Shown here: positions 26,141 to 34,181 of the stretch, piece by piece
Layout of the letters: every line of letters starts with the position of its first letter
Numbering within the stretch: position 1 is the first letter of the stretch
Program-made: the position numbers and the translations under genes
DNA from: Verrucomicrobiota bacterium
GTDB taxonomy: Bacteria > Verrucomicrobiota > Verrucomicrobiia > Methylacidiphilales > UBA1321
Assembly (NCBI GenBank): GCA_013285645.1
Contig: JABDHJ010000012.1
Span: 1-64,000 of the forward strand
Length of the DNA stretch: 64,000 nt
Reading direction: 5' to 3'
The notes under the pieces: generated by a model
The model's input: only the letters and a program-made list of their open reading frames with translations
Told to the model about the DNA's origin: nothing
Databases searched by the model: none

Positions 26141-27406
26141 ATGCCAGAAAAACCGGAAACAAAAGCGCGAAAACAACGCAGTCCATTTTACGCGAACGTG
26201 TTCAAGGACAAAACCCGGAAGAGCAAACCGTGGTGCCTCGACATCCATATCCGCTCCGAGGGCGGCAAGCGGCGCACCCGCACATTCTACGCACTGGAGC
26301 GCGAGGCCAAGGCGGCCGCCGTCGCCGCAAGGGAAGGCAATGTTAAAACAGGCCTAGCCTCGGCTGACATCTCCACCGCGCTCAGCACCGAGGCCATCAA
26401 AGCCGCCGCCATCCTCAACGGGCGCGGCTCCCTGGTCGAGGCCGCTGCCTATTTCATAAAGCATGCCTACCCCATCGGTGGGGAAATGAAGCTCAGCGAT
26501 GCCGTCGAAAAATATCGCGCATGGCAGGAAGCCGAAGGCGCATCCAAAGCCTACCTTAGCGACATGCGCTGGCGTTTGGCCAGATTGGTACGAGAACTCC
26601 CAGCAGGTATCAAAATGCCCGAGGTCAGTTGGCCCGTGCTGGCCAAATATCTCGGAGAACTGAAACTCAAACCAATCGGGCGACAAAACGAGATTCGGAA
26701 CATGCGCCCACTGTTCAACTGGGCAATCGACGAAAAACTCATTGCCAGCAATCCAATACCTTCCAAAGCCTTAGCCACTAGGAAGAAAGACCGTACCCAG
26801 GAAAAGTCCATCCGCATCCTGACGCTCGATGAAATCCAGCTACTCCTCGAACACGCAGGAGACTTCCTGCCGCATCTCATCTTCGGCTTATATTGCGGAG
26901 TGCGACCTGACGAAACAAAAGGCCTGGACTGGAAGGACGTGAACTGGGCGCAAATGCGCGTAACCGTTAACAACCGTGCAAGCGCCATGCACGACAGACG
27001 CACGATCCCAATCCCGCCAAATGCCCTTGCTTGGCTCCAACCTCATCGGGAAGCAACCGGCGAAGTTTCTTCACCCAAACACTACCTGACCCTGCTTCAC
27101 AAGGCAGGGAAGGCGGCTGGGCTATGCGAACCCTGCAAGATCATGAAGCCGGGTGACCCACCGAAAAAAAAGTGGCCTAAAGACTGTCTTCGCCACAGCT
27201 TCGCATCGTACTGGCTCGCCAAACACGACGACGAAACCCGTCTGAAATTCTTGATGGGCCATCACTGGGCCAGCCAGATGCTCCGCAAACACTACCTCGA
27301 CAGAGGCATCACGGCAGAGCAGGCTGAAGTGTACTGGAACCTCGTACCCAAAGCCCCCGCTAACGTCATACAAATGCCCAAGAAGCAGCCGAAATCCGGC
27401 ACGTAA
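26141..27406 (+). CDS. int: Tyrosine recombinase (integrase)
   Basis: 421 residues. Residues about 1-100 carry a basic arm-binding region (KPETKARKQRSPFYANVFKD), residues about 110-200 a SAM-like core-binding domain, and the rest the catalytic domain. Catalytic residues: R255 in GLYCGVRPDE, R351 in DCLRHSFASYW, H374 in LMGHHWASQM and nucleophile Y385 in RKHYLDRG. The usual His three residues before the second Arg is Asp here, a variation seen in some integrase groups. It lies 69 bp inside the left end, as expected for a tRNA-targeting integrase, and should catalyse insertion into and excision from tRNA-Leu. Confidence 0.92.
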   Translation: MPEKPETKARKQRSPFYANVFKDKTRKSKPWCLDIHIRSEGGKRRTRTFYALEREAKAAAVAAREGNVKTGLASADISTALSTEAIKAAAILNGRGSLVEAAAYFIKHAYPIGGEMKLSDAVEKYRAWQEAEGASKAYLSDMRWRLARLVRELPAGIKMPEVSWPVLAKYLGELKLKPIGRQNEIRNMRPLFNWAIDEKLIASNPIPSKALATRKKDRTQEKSIRILTLDEIQLLLEHAGDFLPHLIFGLYCGVRPDETKGLDWKDVNWAQMRVTVNNRASAMHDRRTIPIPPNALAWLQPHREATGEVSSPKHYLTLLHKAGKAAGLCEPCKIMKPGDPPKKKWPKDCLRHSFASYWLAKHDDETRLKFLMGHHWASQMLRKHYLDRGITAEQAEVYWNLVPKAPANVIQMPKKQPKSGT

Positions 27407-27494
27407 GGAAAACGGCACCTACACCAAGAACACAGCGCGGAAATGGCCAAACGCATGACTTTCAGCCTCACTCCAACCAAAGAGCCAGATAACG

Positions 27495-27662
27495 TCACGC
27501 CCATTTCAGTAGCGGCCTGAAGTCTAAGGTAGATTGAAACGCGTGCGCGGCCTTCATCGCCCACTGGCGGTATACCCACTGACGCGCGCGCCCAGATCCA
27601 CTGTTCGTCACGAATCGCGAGAGGGCTTTACTCCAGCGGGGGCTCGCCGCTACCGTATGCAT
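27495..27662 (-). CDS. Possible small basic protein in the integrase-cargo gap
   Basis: A 55-residue frame from ATG 27662 fills the only gap between integrase and the cargo lipoprotein, on the opposite strand. It is rich in Trp, Arg and Lys (SPRWSKALSRFV, ARQWVYRQWAMKAA) and looks more protein-like than either plus-strand frame here. No ribosome site is obvious and no family is recognised. It could be a chance frame. Confidence 0.3.
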   Translation of the reverse strand: MHTVAASPRWSKALSRFVTNSGSGRARQWVYRQWAMKAAHAFQSTLDFRPLLKWA

Positions 27663-27684
27663 TAAGTCGGCACCACAGAACTTT

Positions 27685-28296
27685 ATGACCCTGATAAAAC
27701 TACTTCTCTCGGTAGTTCTCTCCTTTTCCATGGCCAGTTGCAGTAGGGCCGATGATGATTTTAACGCTCCCTTAACCCTCCAAATCCCTAAATCCACCCC
27801 TGGCTATCAAGCCGACCCGACACACGAGAAGGGTGACGATGCCATTTATCAAACCCACGGCAAGCTCTTCTCGGAAGGGGCGAATGCCACCAAGCTGAGC
27901 GACCTGCCAGGCGCGACCGAACCCATGGCTACTTTTAAAGAAATAATCAACTCCTTTGGGACCAAAGACCCCGACGTTGTAAAAAAGTTCTACGATTCAG
28001 AAGGAGCCGCCGCCCTCACCAAGCTGACATCCGACCCGCAAATTAGGGCGAGGTGGGTAGCGGAAGCAGGGCGTATGGGCGGAGGAAATCTCGTTGCCGT
28101 CATCCAGATCGATACCGGCACCTACTATTTTCTGATTAAATATCCAAGTTCCCAAGGAACACTAGTGCCGGTTCCAGTTCTGATTCGGCGAGAGGGAAAC
28201 GCCTTTTTGGCCACGTCAGAAACGATTAGCGGTCAGATGATCCCGAATATCTTGATGTTTCTCTTTAATCAGCCCGCTGAGGCCCTTGCAAGGTAG
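27685..28296 (+). CDS. Exported lipoprotein of unknown function (element cargo)
   Basis: 203 residues. The N-terminus MTLIKLLLSVVLSFSMASCS ends in a lipobox-like M-A-S-C, predicting lipid anchoring at C19. The mature part has ATFKEIINSFGTKDPDVVKK, resembling the short helical opening of NTF2-like exported proteins, and a C-terminal beta region (TGTYYFLIKYPSSQGTLVPV). No family can be named. It is the first cargo gene after the integrase. Confidence 0.62.
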   Translation: MTLIKLLLSVVLSFSMASCSRADDDFNAPLTLQIPKSTPGYQADPTHEKGDDAIYQTHGKLFSEGANATKLSDLPGATEPMATFKEIINSFGTKDPDVVKKFYDSEGAAALTKLTSDPQIRARWVAEAGRMGGGNLVAVIQIDTGTYYFLIKYPSSQGTLVPVPVLIRREGNAFLATSETISGQMIPNILMFLFNQPAEALAR

Positions 28297-28386
28297 GCCT
28301 TCTCGGCATTGGTAATGGAACAACCGAGTGAAAAGTCCATGATCCCTAGTTGACTGCTAAGGGATCCGCCGCAGTATCGAATCGAC

Positions 28387-28761
28387 TTGAAAAACACTCT
28401 CCTTACCTCGGCCCTTGTGGCCATTCTGGGACTCGCTTCTGCTGGTACGCCCGTTATTGCGCAGACCCAAACCTCTACGACCTCGACGCCTTCCCCCGCC
28501 CCGGCTCGGGTTCTGAAGGCAAAGCCTACGAAATTCACTGGATTGATTACCGCCATTGATGCCATTTCGTTCACGGTCGCGAACACAGCGAAAACGCTAG
28601 CGGGGCAGACGCTGACCATAGTCATTGCACCCTCAACCACCTTCCAGAAGGATGGAGAGATGGCAACTCTGGCTGACTTTGCGGTGGGCGACAAAGCCAC
28701 TGGCGATTACAAGACGGATGCGACTGGTACGATGACGGCAGTCTCGCTTCGTAAGAAATAA
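28387..28761 (+). CDS. Exported small beta-rich protein (DUF5666-like)
   Basis: 124 residues from a TTG start. Signal peptide: MKNTLLTSALVAILGLASAG and a cut near AQT (residues 25-27). A Pro/Thr/Ser linker leads to a beta-rich domain (KFTGLITAIDAISFTVANTA ... FAVGDKATGDYKTDATGTMT) in which the F-x-G-x-I-x-x-I-D and D-F-x-V-G-D-K-x-x-x-x-Y motifs resemble DUF5666-type OB-like periplasmic domains. Function unknown. Same direction as the lipoprotein upstream. Confidence 0.6.
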   Translation: MKNTLLTSALVAILGLASAGTPVIAQTQTSTTSTPSPAPARVLKAKPTKFTGLITAIDAISFTVANTAKTLAGQTLTIVIAPSTTFQKDGEMATLADFAVGDKATGDYKTDATGTMTAVSLRKK

Positions 28762-28834
28762 AACAGTTAAAGCCGATCCGACAACATCGACCCCAAGCAG
28801 TGTATTAGGATCTTAGGTGGAATAGCGACGTTCA

Positions 28835-30130
28835 TTAAGTTATAAACCATAGAACGATCCCCTGTCCGAGCATCAAAAGTAAAAGAGGCCCCGCGACCTT
28901 CGCCTCTAGCGAATCTTTGCGAAAATAAGTCGTATGCCCCATCGTCACAGTGCCGCGGGGAGTGGATATACATATGGCAGCCAATAGAACAATGAACGAT
29001 AAGACCAAGGTTGAACTGACTAAGCGTTGAAAAACGCCTGGACGCAATCCGACCAAAAGCATCGCTTCCCGTGGATTTGTCGGCGAGAAATGAATCGGCA
29101 CCAAGCTTTGGACTGGAAACATGTTGACGACGCGCTGACTAGACCCATGAGTCCAAAACCAGTGCGGGTACACTTGGCTGCACTGATAAGGAATTCCGTT
29201 TATCGTGTAGGCGTAAGTGATGTCAGGAAAATTACCAGAAGACGAGCCCACAATTCTTCCTGTGGTGACGGGCCAATCCTTACTTGCGACGGCTTTTCTG
29301 ATATCGTTGATTCCATGTGAACTAATGACCAGCCCAACAATCAGACAAGGGATAAGCAACAGAAGTAGAAACATGGACTGGAAAGTCGCCGTCTTTACAG
29401 ATACCGGCACTGTTTGTTTCGGCTCCGAACCAGCAAAATTGTCAGGCCTTGGAAAAGCGCCTGTGCCCAAGGGAACTTCGTGACCGCCATAAATCGGGAC
29501 TTCGTATTTTTCCAAAAAAGAAACGCCACGAAAAGGGGCCTTGACGGTCAGACGCCAATGAATGCTATCGAATGGATTTTCGAGGGCGGTTTGCGGCTGC
29601 TCCACCGGGACTGCCATTGAGACGAGAAGAGTTCCGCCCGAGAGTAAGGTCGCCTTTTTCTCGGCAGACCAAAGCACCATTTCGCTGATACTGTTATGGT
29701 TGCCGGTGTTCACTACCACTCGGTGAATGCAGGCTAGCAGGAGCGTGAACTCGGGAGCATTGTCGGCCCTTGAGCGGATGGTAATTCGTCCGTCTATCGA
29801 TCCACCGAGGGGAATTGGAACTGCGTTAAGCTCTAGCACGGGATCGCCGAAGCGCTTCAATCGGAGGATTTGAAAAATTGCTCTGCACAATAGGAACAAG
29901 CAGACGCCGGGAAAAAACCAGAATAAGTAAAAGCCCAGGCCTGCACTATGGTCGGGATGCCTCACAAACCAGAAGAACATGAAGGAAGAGCCCAGAGCTA
30001 CGAGCCAAGTCCTGATGGCCGACACCTTTTCAATCCCCTTGACCTGATGGTTGGCCCAATCGTCCCGCGCGTTCCATTGCTCAGAAGAATTACGGACATT
30101 GTTCCCAATCGTATTTTTCCTGAACTTCAT
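28835..30130 (-). CDS. DUF3592-domain membrane protein
   Basis: 431 residues. Hydrophobic segments: about residues 40-58 and 66-84 near the N-terminus, 250-270 centrally, and two near the C-terminus (SSTLVLSFIVLLAAICIS and VAGPLLLLMLGQGIVLWF). After the central helix the domain WPVTTGRIVGSSSGNFPDIT, YAYTINGIPYQCSQVYP and VPIHFSPTNPREAMLLVG is a typical DUF3592 module. The large N-terminal extramembrane region (about 90-245) has a beta-rich look and no recognised family. Role unknown; cargo of the mobile element. Confidence 0.7.
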   Translation of the reverse strand: MKFRKNTIGNNVRNSSEQWNARDDWANHQVKGIEKVSAIRTWLVALGSSFMFFWFVRHPDHSAGLGFYLFWFFPGVCLFLLCRAIFQILRLKRFGDPVLELNAVPIPLGGSIDGRITIRSRADNAPEFTLLLACIHRVVVNTGNHNSISEMVLWSAEKKATLLSGGTLLVSMAVPVEQPQTALENPFDSIHWRLTVKAPFRGVSFLEKYEVPIYGGHEVPLGTGAFPRPDNFAGSEPKQTVPVSVKTATFQSMFLLLLLIPCLIVGLVISSHGINDIRKAVASKDWPVTTGRIVGSSSGNFPDITYAYTINGIPYQCSQVYPHWFWTHGSSQRVVNMFPVQSLVPIHFSPTNPREAMLLVGLRPGVFQRLVSSTLVLSFIVLLAAICISTPRGTVTMGHTTYFRKDSLEAKVAGPLLLLMLGQGIVLWFIT

Positions 30131-30176
30131 GGCGCTACTGTTTCTGTTCGGGTTTCGCTTTTAAAGTGAACATCCT

Positions 30177-30998
30177 TCAAGGAAAAACAATATCGTCAGC
30201 ACTCTTATTTCGATCGTTGAGCAAAAACGGGTGAATCGTGGGGTCTGCCTTGAGAATCCAAAGATAGTATCGATAGTCGTTGCCAATCTGCTGGGACGTT
30301 GCCGCCATTATATAATAGTCCCCCCCTGCCGGAGGTACGTTGATCGAGAAGTTACCGTTAGCATCGGTCTTTGTTTCGAGACTCTCTGGAGTCCTCACAG
30401 CCGATAACATATTGGTGTACCGGGACTGACTGGACCACACCAATTGTTTGAGCTTTAGAACATCCAGCAAGTTCGGATTCCAATGATAAGGTCGAGGGTA
30501 GCCGGGATTCGCTTGCGACTCATAACTCACCAAGGTGGCCAAGGATGCTCTTTCCCTGGGTGCAAGGTTGTTTACACCTTCAATCCACTGCTGGAGTTGT
30601 GTCTTCGTGTACAGGCCGATTTTGATGCCCGTGAGGCTGATCTGTTTCCCGTCGGCTGAGGTGACGGACGCCTGTCCAGATACGGATCGGGTAAACGATA
30701 GGCCCATGGCCTCAGTCGCGGCGGCTTCTGAACCTTTCGAGAGTGCCTCAAGCAAATGCAACTCTTCAAATTTCAATTTGGTCTGCTCGTCGTGGGTATC
30801 GGATAAAGCCTTTTCCAGTGCCGCGTTGGCTGGGGACAGTGTCTGCCCAACCACGGAAGGATTGCTCACAGAGTTTGTGCTGTTTGCGGAATCTGCATGA
30901 GAGCTGAGCTCTCCAAACACGAGCATTCCGGTTAGAATAATTACGATCGGGTTCGTGATCATAAACGAGGATACCATACTGACTGCACTAGCATCCAA
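30177..30998 (-). CDS. Exported protein with C-terminal carboxypeptidase-regulatory-like segment (cargo)
   Basis: 273 residues. A hydrophobic N-terminal segment (NPIVIILTGMLVFGELSSHA) suggests export. Residues about 55-95 are helical and charged; about 110-200 are unassigned; TPESLETKTDANGNFSINVP near residue 215 is the usual turn of a carboxypeptidase-regulatory (CNA-B-like) beta sandwich, followed by GGDYYIMAATSQQIGNDYRY. It lies 46 bp upstream of the DUF3592 gene on the same strand, so the two may work together at the envelope. The exact start (30998 or the ATG 12 codons in) is uncertain. Confidence 0.6.
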   Translation of the reverse strand: MDASAVSMVSSFMITNPIVIILTGMLVFGELSSHADSANSTNSVSNPSVVGQTLSPANAALEKALSDTHDEQTKLKFEELHLLEALSKGSEAAATEAMGLSFTRSVSGQASVTSADGKQISLTGIKIGLYTKTQLQQWIEGVNNLAPRERASLATLVSYESQANPGYPRPYHWNPNLLDVLKLKQLVWSSQSRYTNMLSAVRTPESLETKTDANGNFSINVPPAGGDYYIMAATSQQIGNDYRYYLWILKADPTIHPFLLNDRNKSADDIVFP

Positions 30999-31381
30999 GC
31001 AAGATGTTGCCGAGGTGATTTACGGCCACCCCTCGTAATAGTGGCCAGACATGGTTAGGCCAGCATTACATCGAGCCCTCTGAGGCTTCATGCTGCGCAG
31101 GCCGCCTACGCCACATCAAGCCGCACCAGTCGCGCCAGCTCCTCAGGCGCCCGGAACGTCAATCGCCGGGGTTCACTCAGGCGGTGCGGGGTGCCCGGTG
31201 CTGAGCATTCGACCCCGTCCTCTCGCCCAGCGTGTAACCTCGCTGCTCATGTCGTTCTCGACCTGCGGCAGCCTGTCACTCCCGTTGCAGGAAACGGGAT
31301 CACGGCCCTGGGGCCGCCAGAAATGAACCCCGGCGCTTTTGAGGGGTTCATTTTTCGCACCGAAATACCACCAACCCATGA
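30999..31381. other. Gap between cargo and mobilisation operon
   Basis: 383 bp with G+C-rich frames on both strands and no supported gene. A minus-strand frame 31173-31379 could start right after the preceding stop but runs through a perfect terminator-like hairpin. A transfer origin could lie here or upstream of the mobilisation operon; I cannot recognise one. Confidence 0.4.
31321..31355. terminator. Hairpin terminator after the mobilisation operon
   Basis: Perfect 11-bp stem (AAATGAACCCC with GGGGTTCATTT) with an 11-base loop. It lies about 30 bp after the last leftward gene. The T-run is stronger on the plus strand (TTTTT) than on the minus strand (TTT), so it may act both ways. Confidence 0.55.
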
Positions 31382-31849
31382 CTACCTCGCCTTGCTCCCG
31401 TCGAGCCCCATGGGATCCTCGCCCACTCTCCGCAAGGCAACCCGCCCCAAACCGCAAGACGCAGAAGACCGACGCATCGCACCACCGCCAACAGCAACCG
31501 AGGGCGGCGGCCTCTTCAAAATCTGCCCAGCGACAACCCCGTCCTTGGCCGTCAGGTGGTACACATCAACCGGCGGCGGCGAGGTCTCGCACAAATAGGC
31601 CCGTTCCTCCAACCACACCACATGCAAAGCTTCAACTGCCGCGACGAAAGCGGGATCATCGAGACCCTCAGCGACTTTCAACAGATAGATAGATCGCGTC
31701 CTCAAACCGGCGCTGCACCAGGACGGTGACCACACCGCCAAAAAGAGCTCAGCACCCATCTCCGCAGCGTCGTGAATGATCGCCCGGTCATCGTACCCAG
31801 GCAGGAAATAAATTTTACCGCAACGGTACAAAATTTCACTTTCAGTCAT
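31382..31849 (-). CDS. Hypothetical protein, last gene of the mobilisation operon
   Basis: 155 residues, no signal peptide, no recognised family. The N-terminal part is compact and protein-like (ILYRCGKIYFLPGYDDRAII, GAELFLAVWSPSWC, AFVAAVEALHVVWLEERAYL); the last 45 residues are low-complexity and basic. It follows the previous gene by 40 bp in the same direction. Confidence 0.5.
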   Translation of the reverse strand: MTESEILYRCGKIYFLPGYDDRAIIHDAAEMGAELFLAVWSPSWCSAGLRTRSIYLLKVAEGLDDPAFVAAVEALHVVWLEERAYLCETSPPPVDVYHLTAKDGVVAGQILKRPPPSVAVGGGAMRRSSASCGLGRVALRRVGEDPMGLDGSKAR

Positions 31850-31889
31850 AAAATGCGCCCAATCCTATCGGTCACAGAAATACACCTCA

Positions 31890-32378
31890 TCACGACTCCG
31901 ACGCTACGGGAGTAGCCGCGAATGGCAGCCAATCCAATTCGCCGAGAATGATTCCCATGCTGATCCGCAAGGGATCGAAGTCCTCCGGCACATCGACCCT
32001 CCAAACCCCGTCGGAGCGAGTACTCATCATGATCGTATGCGCCGCCACATCCGCTTCGAGCGCGGTCATTCCGCTTCCGTCCACGAAAAGCAACTTCCCG
32101 TCCTTCTCGACAACGATCCACCCCCCGAGACAGCCCTGGTACTTGCGCAGCCGCTTCTTTATCTCCTCCAAACCGAGGGCCTTCACCAATGCCGCCCGAT
32201 CGGCTGGCGGCCTCGCCGCCGCCGAGCTTGCCGCGCCCGTGCGCCCTGGCGGTGAGCTTGGCGAGGCTGCTGAGGCGACACCGCCGCCCCCCGACGATGA
32301 TGGAGGTGATGCGGCCTCGCTTATCGCGGCGGCCAACTCCAATTCTTCCGGCCCTGACGAGTTCATTGATTTGTTCAT
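31890..32378 (-). CDS. Hypothetical protein downstream of the relaxase
   Basis: 162 residues from ATG 32378, whose ATGA overlaps the relaxase-frame stop; an AAGGA lies about nine bases upstream. Residues about 1-60 are an Ala/Ser/Pro/Gly-rich disordered stretch, followed by a folded part (KALGLEEIKKRLRKYQGCLG, GWIVVEKDGKLLFVDGSGMT, ADVAAHTIMMSTRSDGVWRV, ISMGIILGELDWLPF). No family recognised. The tight coupling suggests an accessory role in mobilisation. Confidence 0.55.
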   Translation of the reverse strand: MNKSMNSSGPEELELAAAISEAASPPSSSGGGGVASAASPSSPPGRTGAASSAAARPPADRAALVKALGLEEIKKRLRKYQGCLGGWIVVEKDGKLLFVDGSGMTALEADVAAHTIMMSTRSDGVWRVDVPEDFDPLRISMGIILGELDWLPFAATPVASES

Positions 32379-32920
32379 GCGTTGCATTCCTTAGTTGAGA
32401 GAGAACCAGATTGTTTTCGGCGGCAGGATGAAGTTCCGCCGGCATCGGGCGAGAACGCCCAGCGCCACGGACCACAGCCTGAGCCCGCCCCGTAAAAGCC
32501 AGTGTACGCATGGCCTCGATGTCCCTGCGGGACCAGTGAAAGACACCTCCCGTCAGGGCCGCGCCGCGCCATGACTAAGTGAATATGCCCATGATCCGTG
32601 TCAGTGTGAGAAACAGCGACCCACGCCCGCCCATCCGCATAAATGCGCGCCCAATCCTGAGCTATCAAAACGAGCGCCTGGGTCACCTCCGGCGACGGTT
32701 TTTGATCGGAAGAAATAACAACGTGGCAGACCTCGGAACCCAAGCCGAAATCATCACACGATGCGGTAAAAATCGGGGCGTCAACGACGCTCACACCCGT
32801 AAAGACGCCGACCGGAGAATGACCACACATTGGAGTACCCTTCGCATAGACGTAGGCGAGCGAAGCCGCCGCCGATGACCGCTTCCCACGTAGCCGAACA
32901 ACCTTGCAAATCACCTTCAA
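32375..32920 (-). CDS. mob: Short HUH relaxase (MobP-like), possible frameshift
   Basis: Nicks DNA at oriT and leads the strand into the recipient. 181 residues from TTG 32920, overlapping the MobC-like stop. The relaxase three-histidine motif is WVAVSHTDTDHGHIHLVMAR (H-x-H plus an upstream His), preceded by SEVCHVVISSDQKPSPEV. The usual N-terminal Tyr motif is weak (SLAYVYAKG). After GPDGR the reading becomes Cys/Gly-rich and unlike a relaxase, while the next frame continues as VFHWSRRDIEAMRTLAFTGR; removing one G from the run near 32532 would join them. Yet the annotated frame ends in an ATGA overlap with the next gene. So either a frameshift or a genuinely short relaxase. Confidence 0.68.
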   Translation of the reverse strand: MKVICKVVRLRGKRSSAAASLAYVYAKGTPMCGHSPVGVFTGVSVVDAPIFTASCDDFGLGSEVCHVVISSDQKPSPEVTQALVLIAQDWARIYADGRAWVAVSHTDTDHGHIHLVMARRGPDGRCLSLVPQGHRGHAYTGFYGAGSGCGPWRWAFSPDAGGTSSCRRKQSGSLSTKECNA

Positions 32921-33312
32921 GCCGCCCCCCGCAGTCGTTCAATCAAATGCAATACCGCCAGAACCCGCGAAGCGTCCAAAACAACACCATCACGATGACA
33001 AATATGCAGGGCCTGATTCAAAAGAATCCCGGCACGGCGAAGCTCCTCCTGAACCGCAACCAACCGCACCAAATCCACCCCCACAAAAGCTGCCCCAAGC
33101 ACCAACGCCGCCACACGCCACCGCAACCGACGAGGCAGCTCAGCTAGGCGATCCGCCTGCGGCGGCGACAACTTCAACCGCACCCGGATTTCCCGAAGGG
33201 AATCGGAAACAGGGGGCGGGCAAGCCAGCCGTTTTGGGCCAAGCCCCAAAAACGACGCTTGCAAAGGGGCCGCTTCGCCGTCCCCCTTGACCCCCTTATG
33301 AGGCGTCGTCAT
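32917..33312 (-). CDS. MobC-like relaxosome accessory protein
   Basis: 131 residues from ATG 33312. The C-terminal half has the MobC pattern: VRLKLSPPQADRLAELPRRL, then EELRRAGILLNQALHICHRD, matching the usual (E/A)-L-R-R-x-G-x-x-L-N-Q. MobC proteins help the relaxase open and bind oriT. Its start lies inside the end of the gene before it and its stop overlaps the relaxase start. The N-terminus is basic and low in complexity. Confidence 0.68.
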   Translation of the reverse strand: MTTPHKGVKGDGEAAPLQASFLGLGPKRLACPPPVSDSLREIRVRLKLSPPQADRLAELPRRLRWRVAALVLGAAFVGVDLVRLVAVQEELRRAGILLNQALHICHRDGVVLDASRVLAVLHLIERLRGAA

Positions 33313-33577
33313 GACTGCCTCCTTCCGCCGCCGACGGCTCATACCCCACAACCCCAGCCAAGGGCGGCGCGGTCGCCGTCGCTGGCGCCACCGCCACAAA
33401 CACTGCCACCCGCTTCCGCGTCAAAGACGCGACGTAGGCATCGCCTGCCCTCGCGGCCTCAACGGCCCGCTCGGCTTCCAAACCATCTACCACCGACTGC
33501 GTCATTGGCCACAGGCCCAGCGAGCGTAGTTTGTGAACCAGATTCTTCGAGGACGACATCTTCATATCCACAAGCAT
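33296..33577 (-). CDS. Hypothetical small protein of the mobilisation operon
   Basis: 93 residues from MLVDMKMSSSKNLVHKLRSL; a second Met (KMSS) is possible. The N-terminal half is helical (VVDGLEAERAVEAARAGDAY) and the rest Ala/Pro-rich. No family recognised. Its 3' end overlaps the MobC-like start by 17 bp, which supports it as a translated gene. Confidence 0.5.
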   Translation of the reverse strand: MLVDMKMSSSKNLVHKLRSLGLWPMTQSVVDGLEAERAVEAARAGDAYVASLTRKRVAVFVAVAPATATAPPLAGVVGYEPSAAEGGSHDDAS

Positions 33578-33625
33578 GGGTACAAAGACGCCACCCCCGC
33601 AACTGTCCGGCCCCGTCCGGTGAAA

Positions 33626-33967
33626 TTAGTTCGTGGCCGCCACGCAAACCATATGAACGTGGCGACAGTCGCCCCGTTGGCGGAAGCCAGGGCAAGTGCA
33701 CCACGTGCGGAGTAGTGACCGCCAATGACGATGCGCACTTTTCGGGTGGCAGACGACGTGAGTGACGACGTGATCGGGTTCGCCTTGGCGGGGCAACCGT
33801 GCGACCACCCATGCGCCGTTTTGGCTAGAGGCTTCGACAATCCCGTACGTCTCATTGCGCTTACCTATTTGGGTTATGTAACGGCGTTTTCCGGGGATGG
33901 TTGCCACAACCTGCTGTAAAAGAGGCGGGATCGTGGGAATGTATGTTTGGGTGGGGGTAGGAGGCAT
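33626..33967 (-). CDS. SWIM-type zinc-finger small protein
   Basis: 113 residues, no signal peptide. The C-terminus carries CTCPGFRQRGDCRH with C90, C92, C101 and H103, fitting the C-x-C-x(n)-C-x-H SWIM zinc motif that binds DNA or proteins. The N-terminal part (RRYITQIGKRNETYGIVEAS) is beta-like. It is the first gene of the leftward mobilisation operon, 48 bp before the next, so a DNA-binding regulator or oriT-binding helper is a reasonable inference. Confidence 0.6.
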   Translation of the reverse strand: MPPTPTQTYIPTIPPLLQQVVATIPGKRRYITQIGKRNETYGIVEASSQNGAWVVARLPRQGEPDHVVTHVVCHPKSAHRHWRSLLRTWCTCPGFRQRGDCRHVHMVCVAATN

Positions 33968-34181
33968 ATGCGTCTTTCTTTCTTTGGTTGGTTTTACTGC
34001 GGGCGAGAAATTTTTATACGGCGTTACCGTTCCGGGGTTAGTGGGGCTTTTTGGATTTATTTTCGAGGCATTCCATGCCGATTATATCGCAATTTCGACT
34101 CATGGCGGCGACTCCGTGGGTGTTTCCGTGGAAATCTTTTCGCCTGCGGCTACCGCCTCAGGCGAACTTACGGCGTTATGA
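33939..34181 (+). CDS. Possible small membrane protein overlapping its neighbours
   Basis: 80 residues on the plus strand with two hydrophobic stretches (VWVGVGGICVFLSLVGFTAG and YGVTVPGLVGLFGFIFEAFH). It covers the gap between the SWIM gene and rep and overlaps both slightly. No ribosome site is evident. The clean membrane-protein look is the only support. Confidence 0.28.
   Translation: MYVWVGVGGICVFLSLVGFTAGEKFLYGVTVPGLVGLFGFIFEAFHADYIAISTHGGDSVGVSVEIFSPAATASGELTAL

Noticed and set aside
31173-31379. 68-residue minus-strand frame after the last mobilisation gene
   Set aside because: It starts 2 bp after the previous stop but is interrupted in function by a perfect 11-bp terminator-like hairpin and has no recognised feature.
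31846-32511. 222-codon minus-strand frame as the main gene here
   Set aside because: Beyond its first 60 codons it turns Gly/Arg-rich while the frame 31890-32378 is clearly protein-like. Its start may still belong to a frameshifted relaxase.
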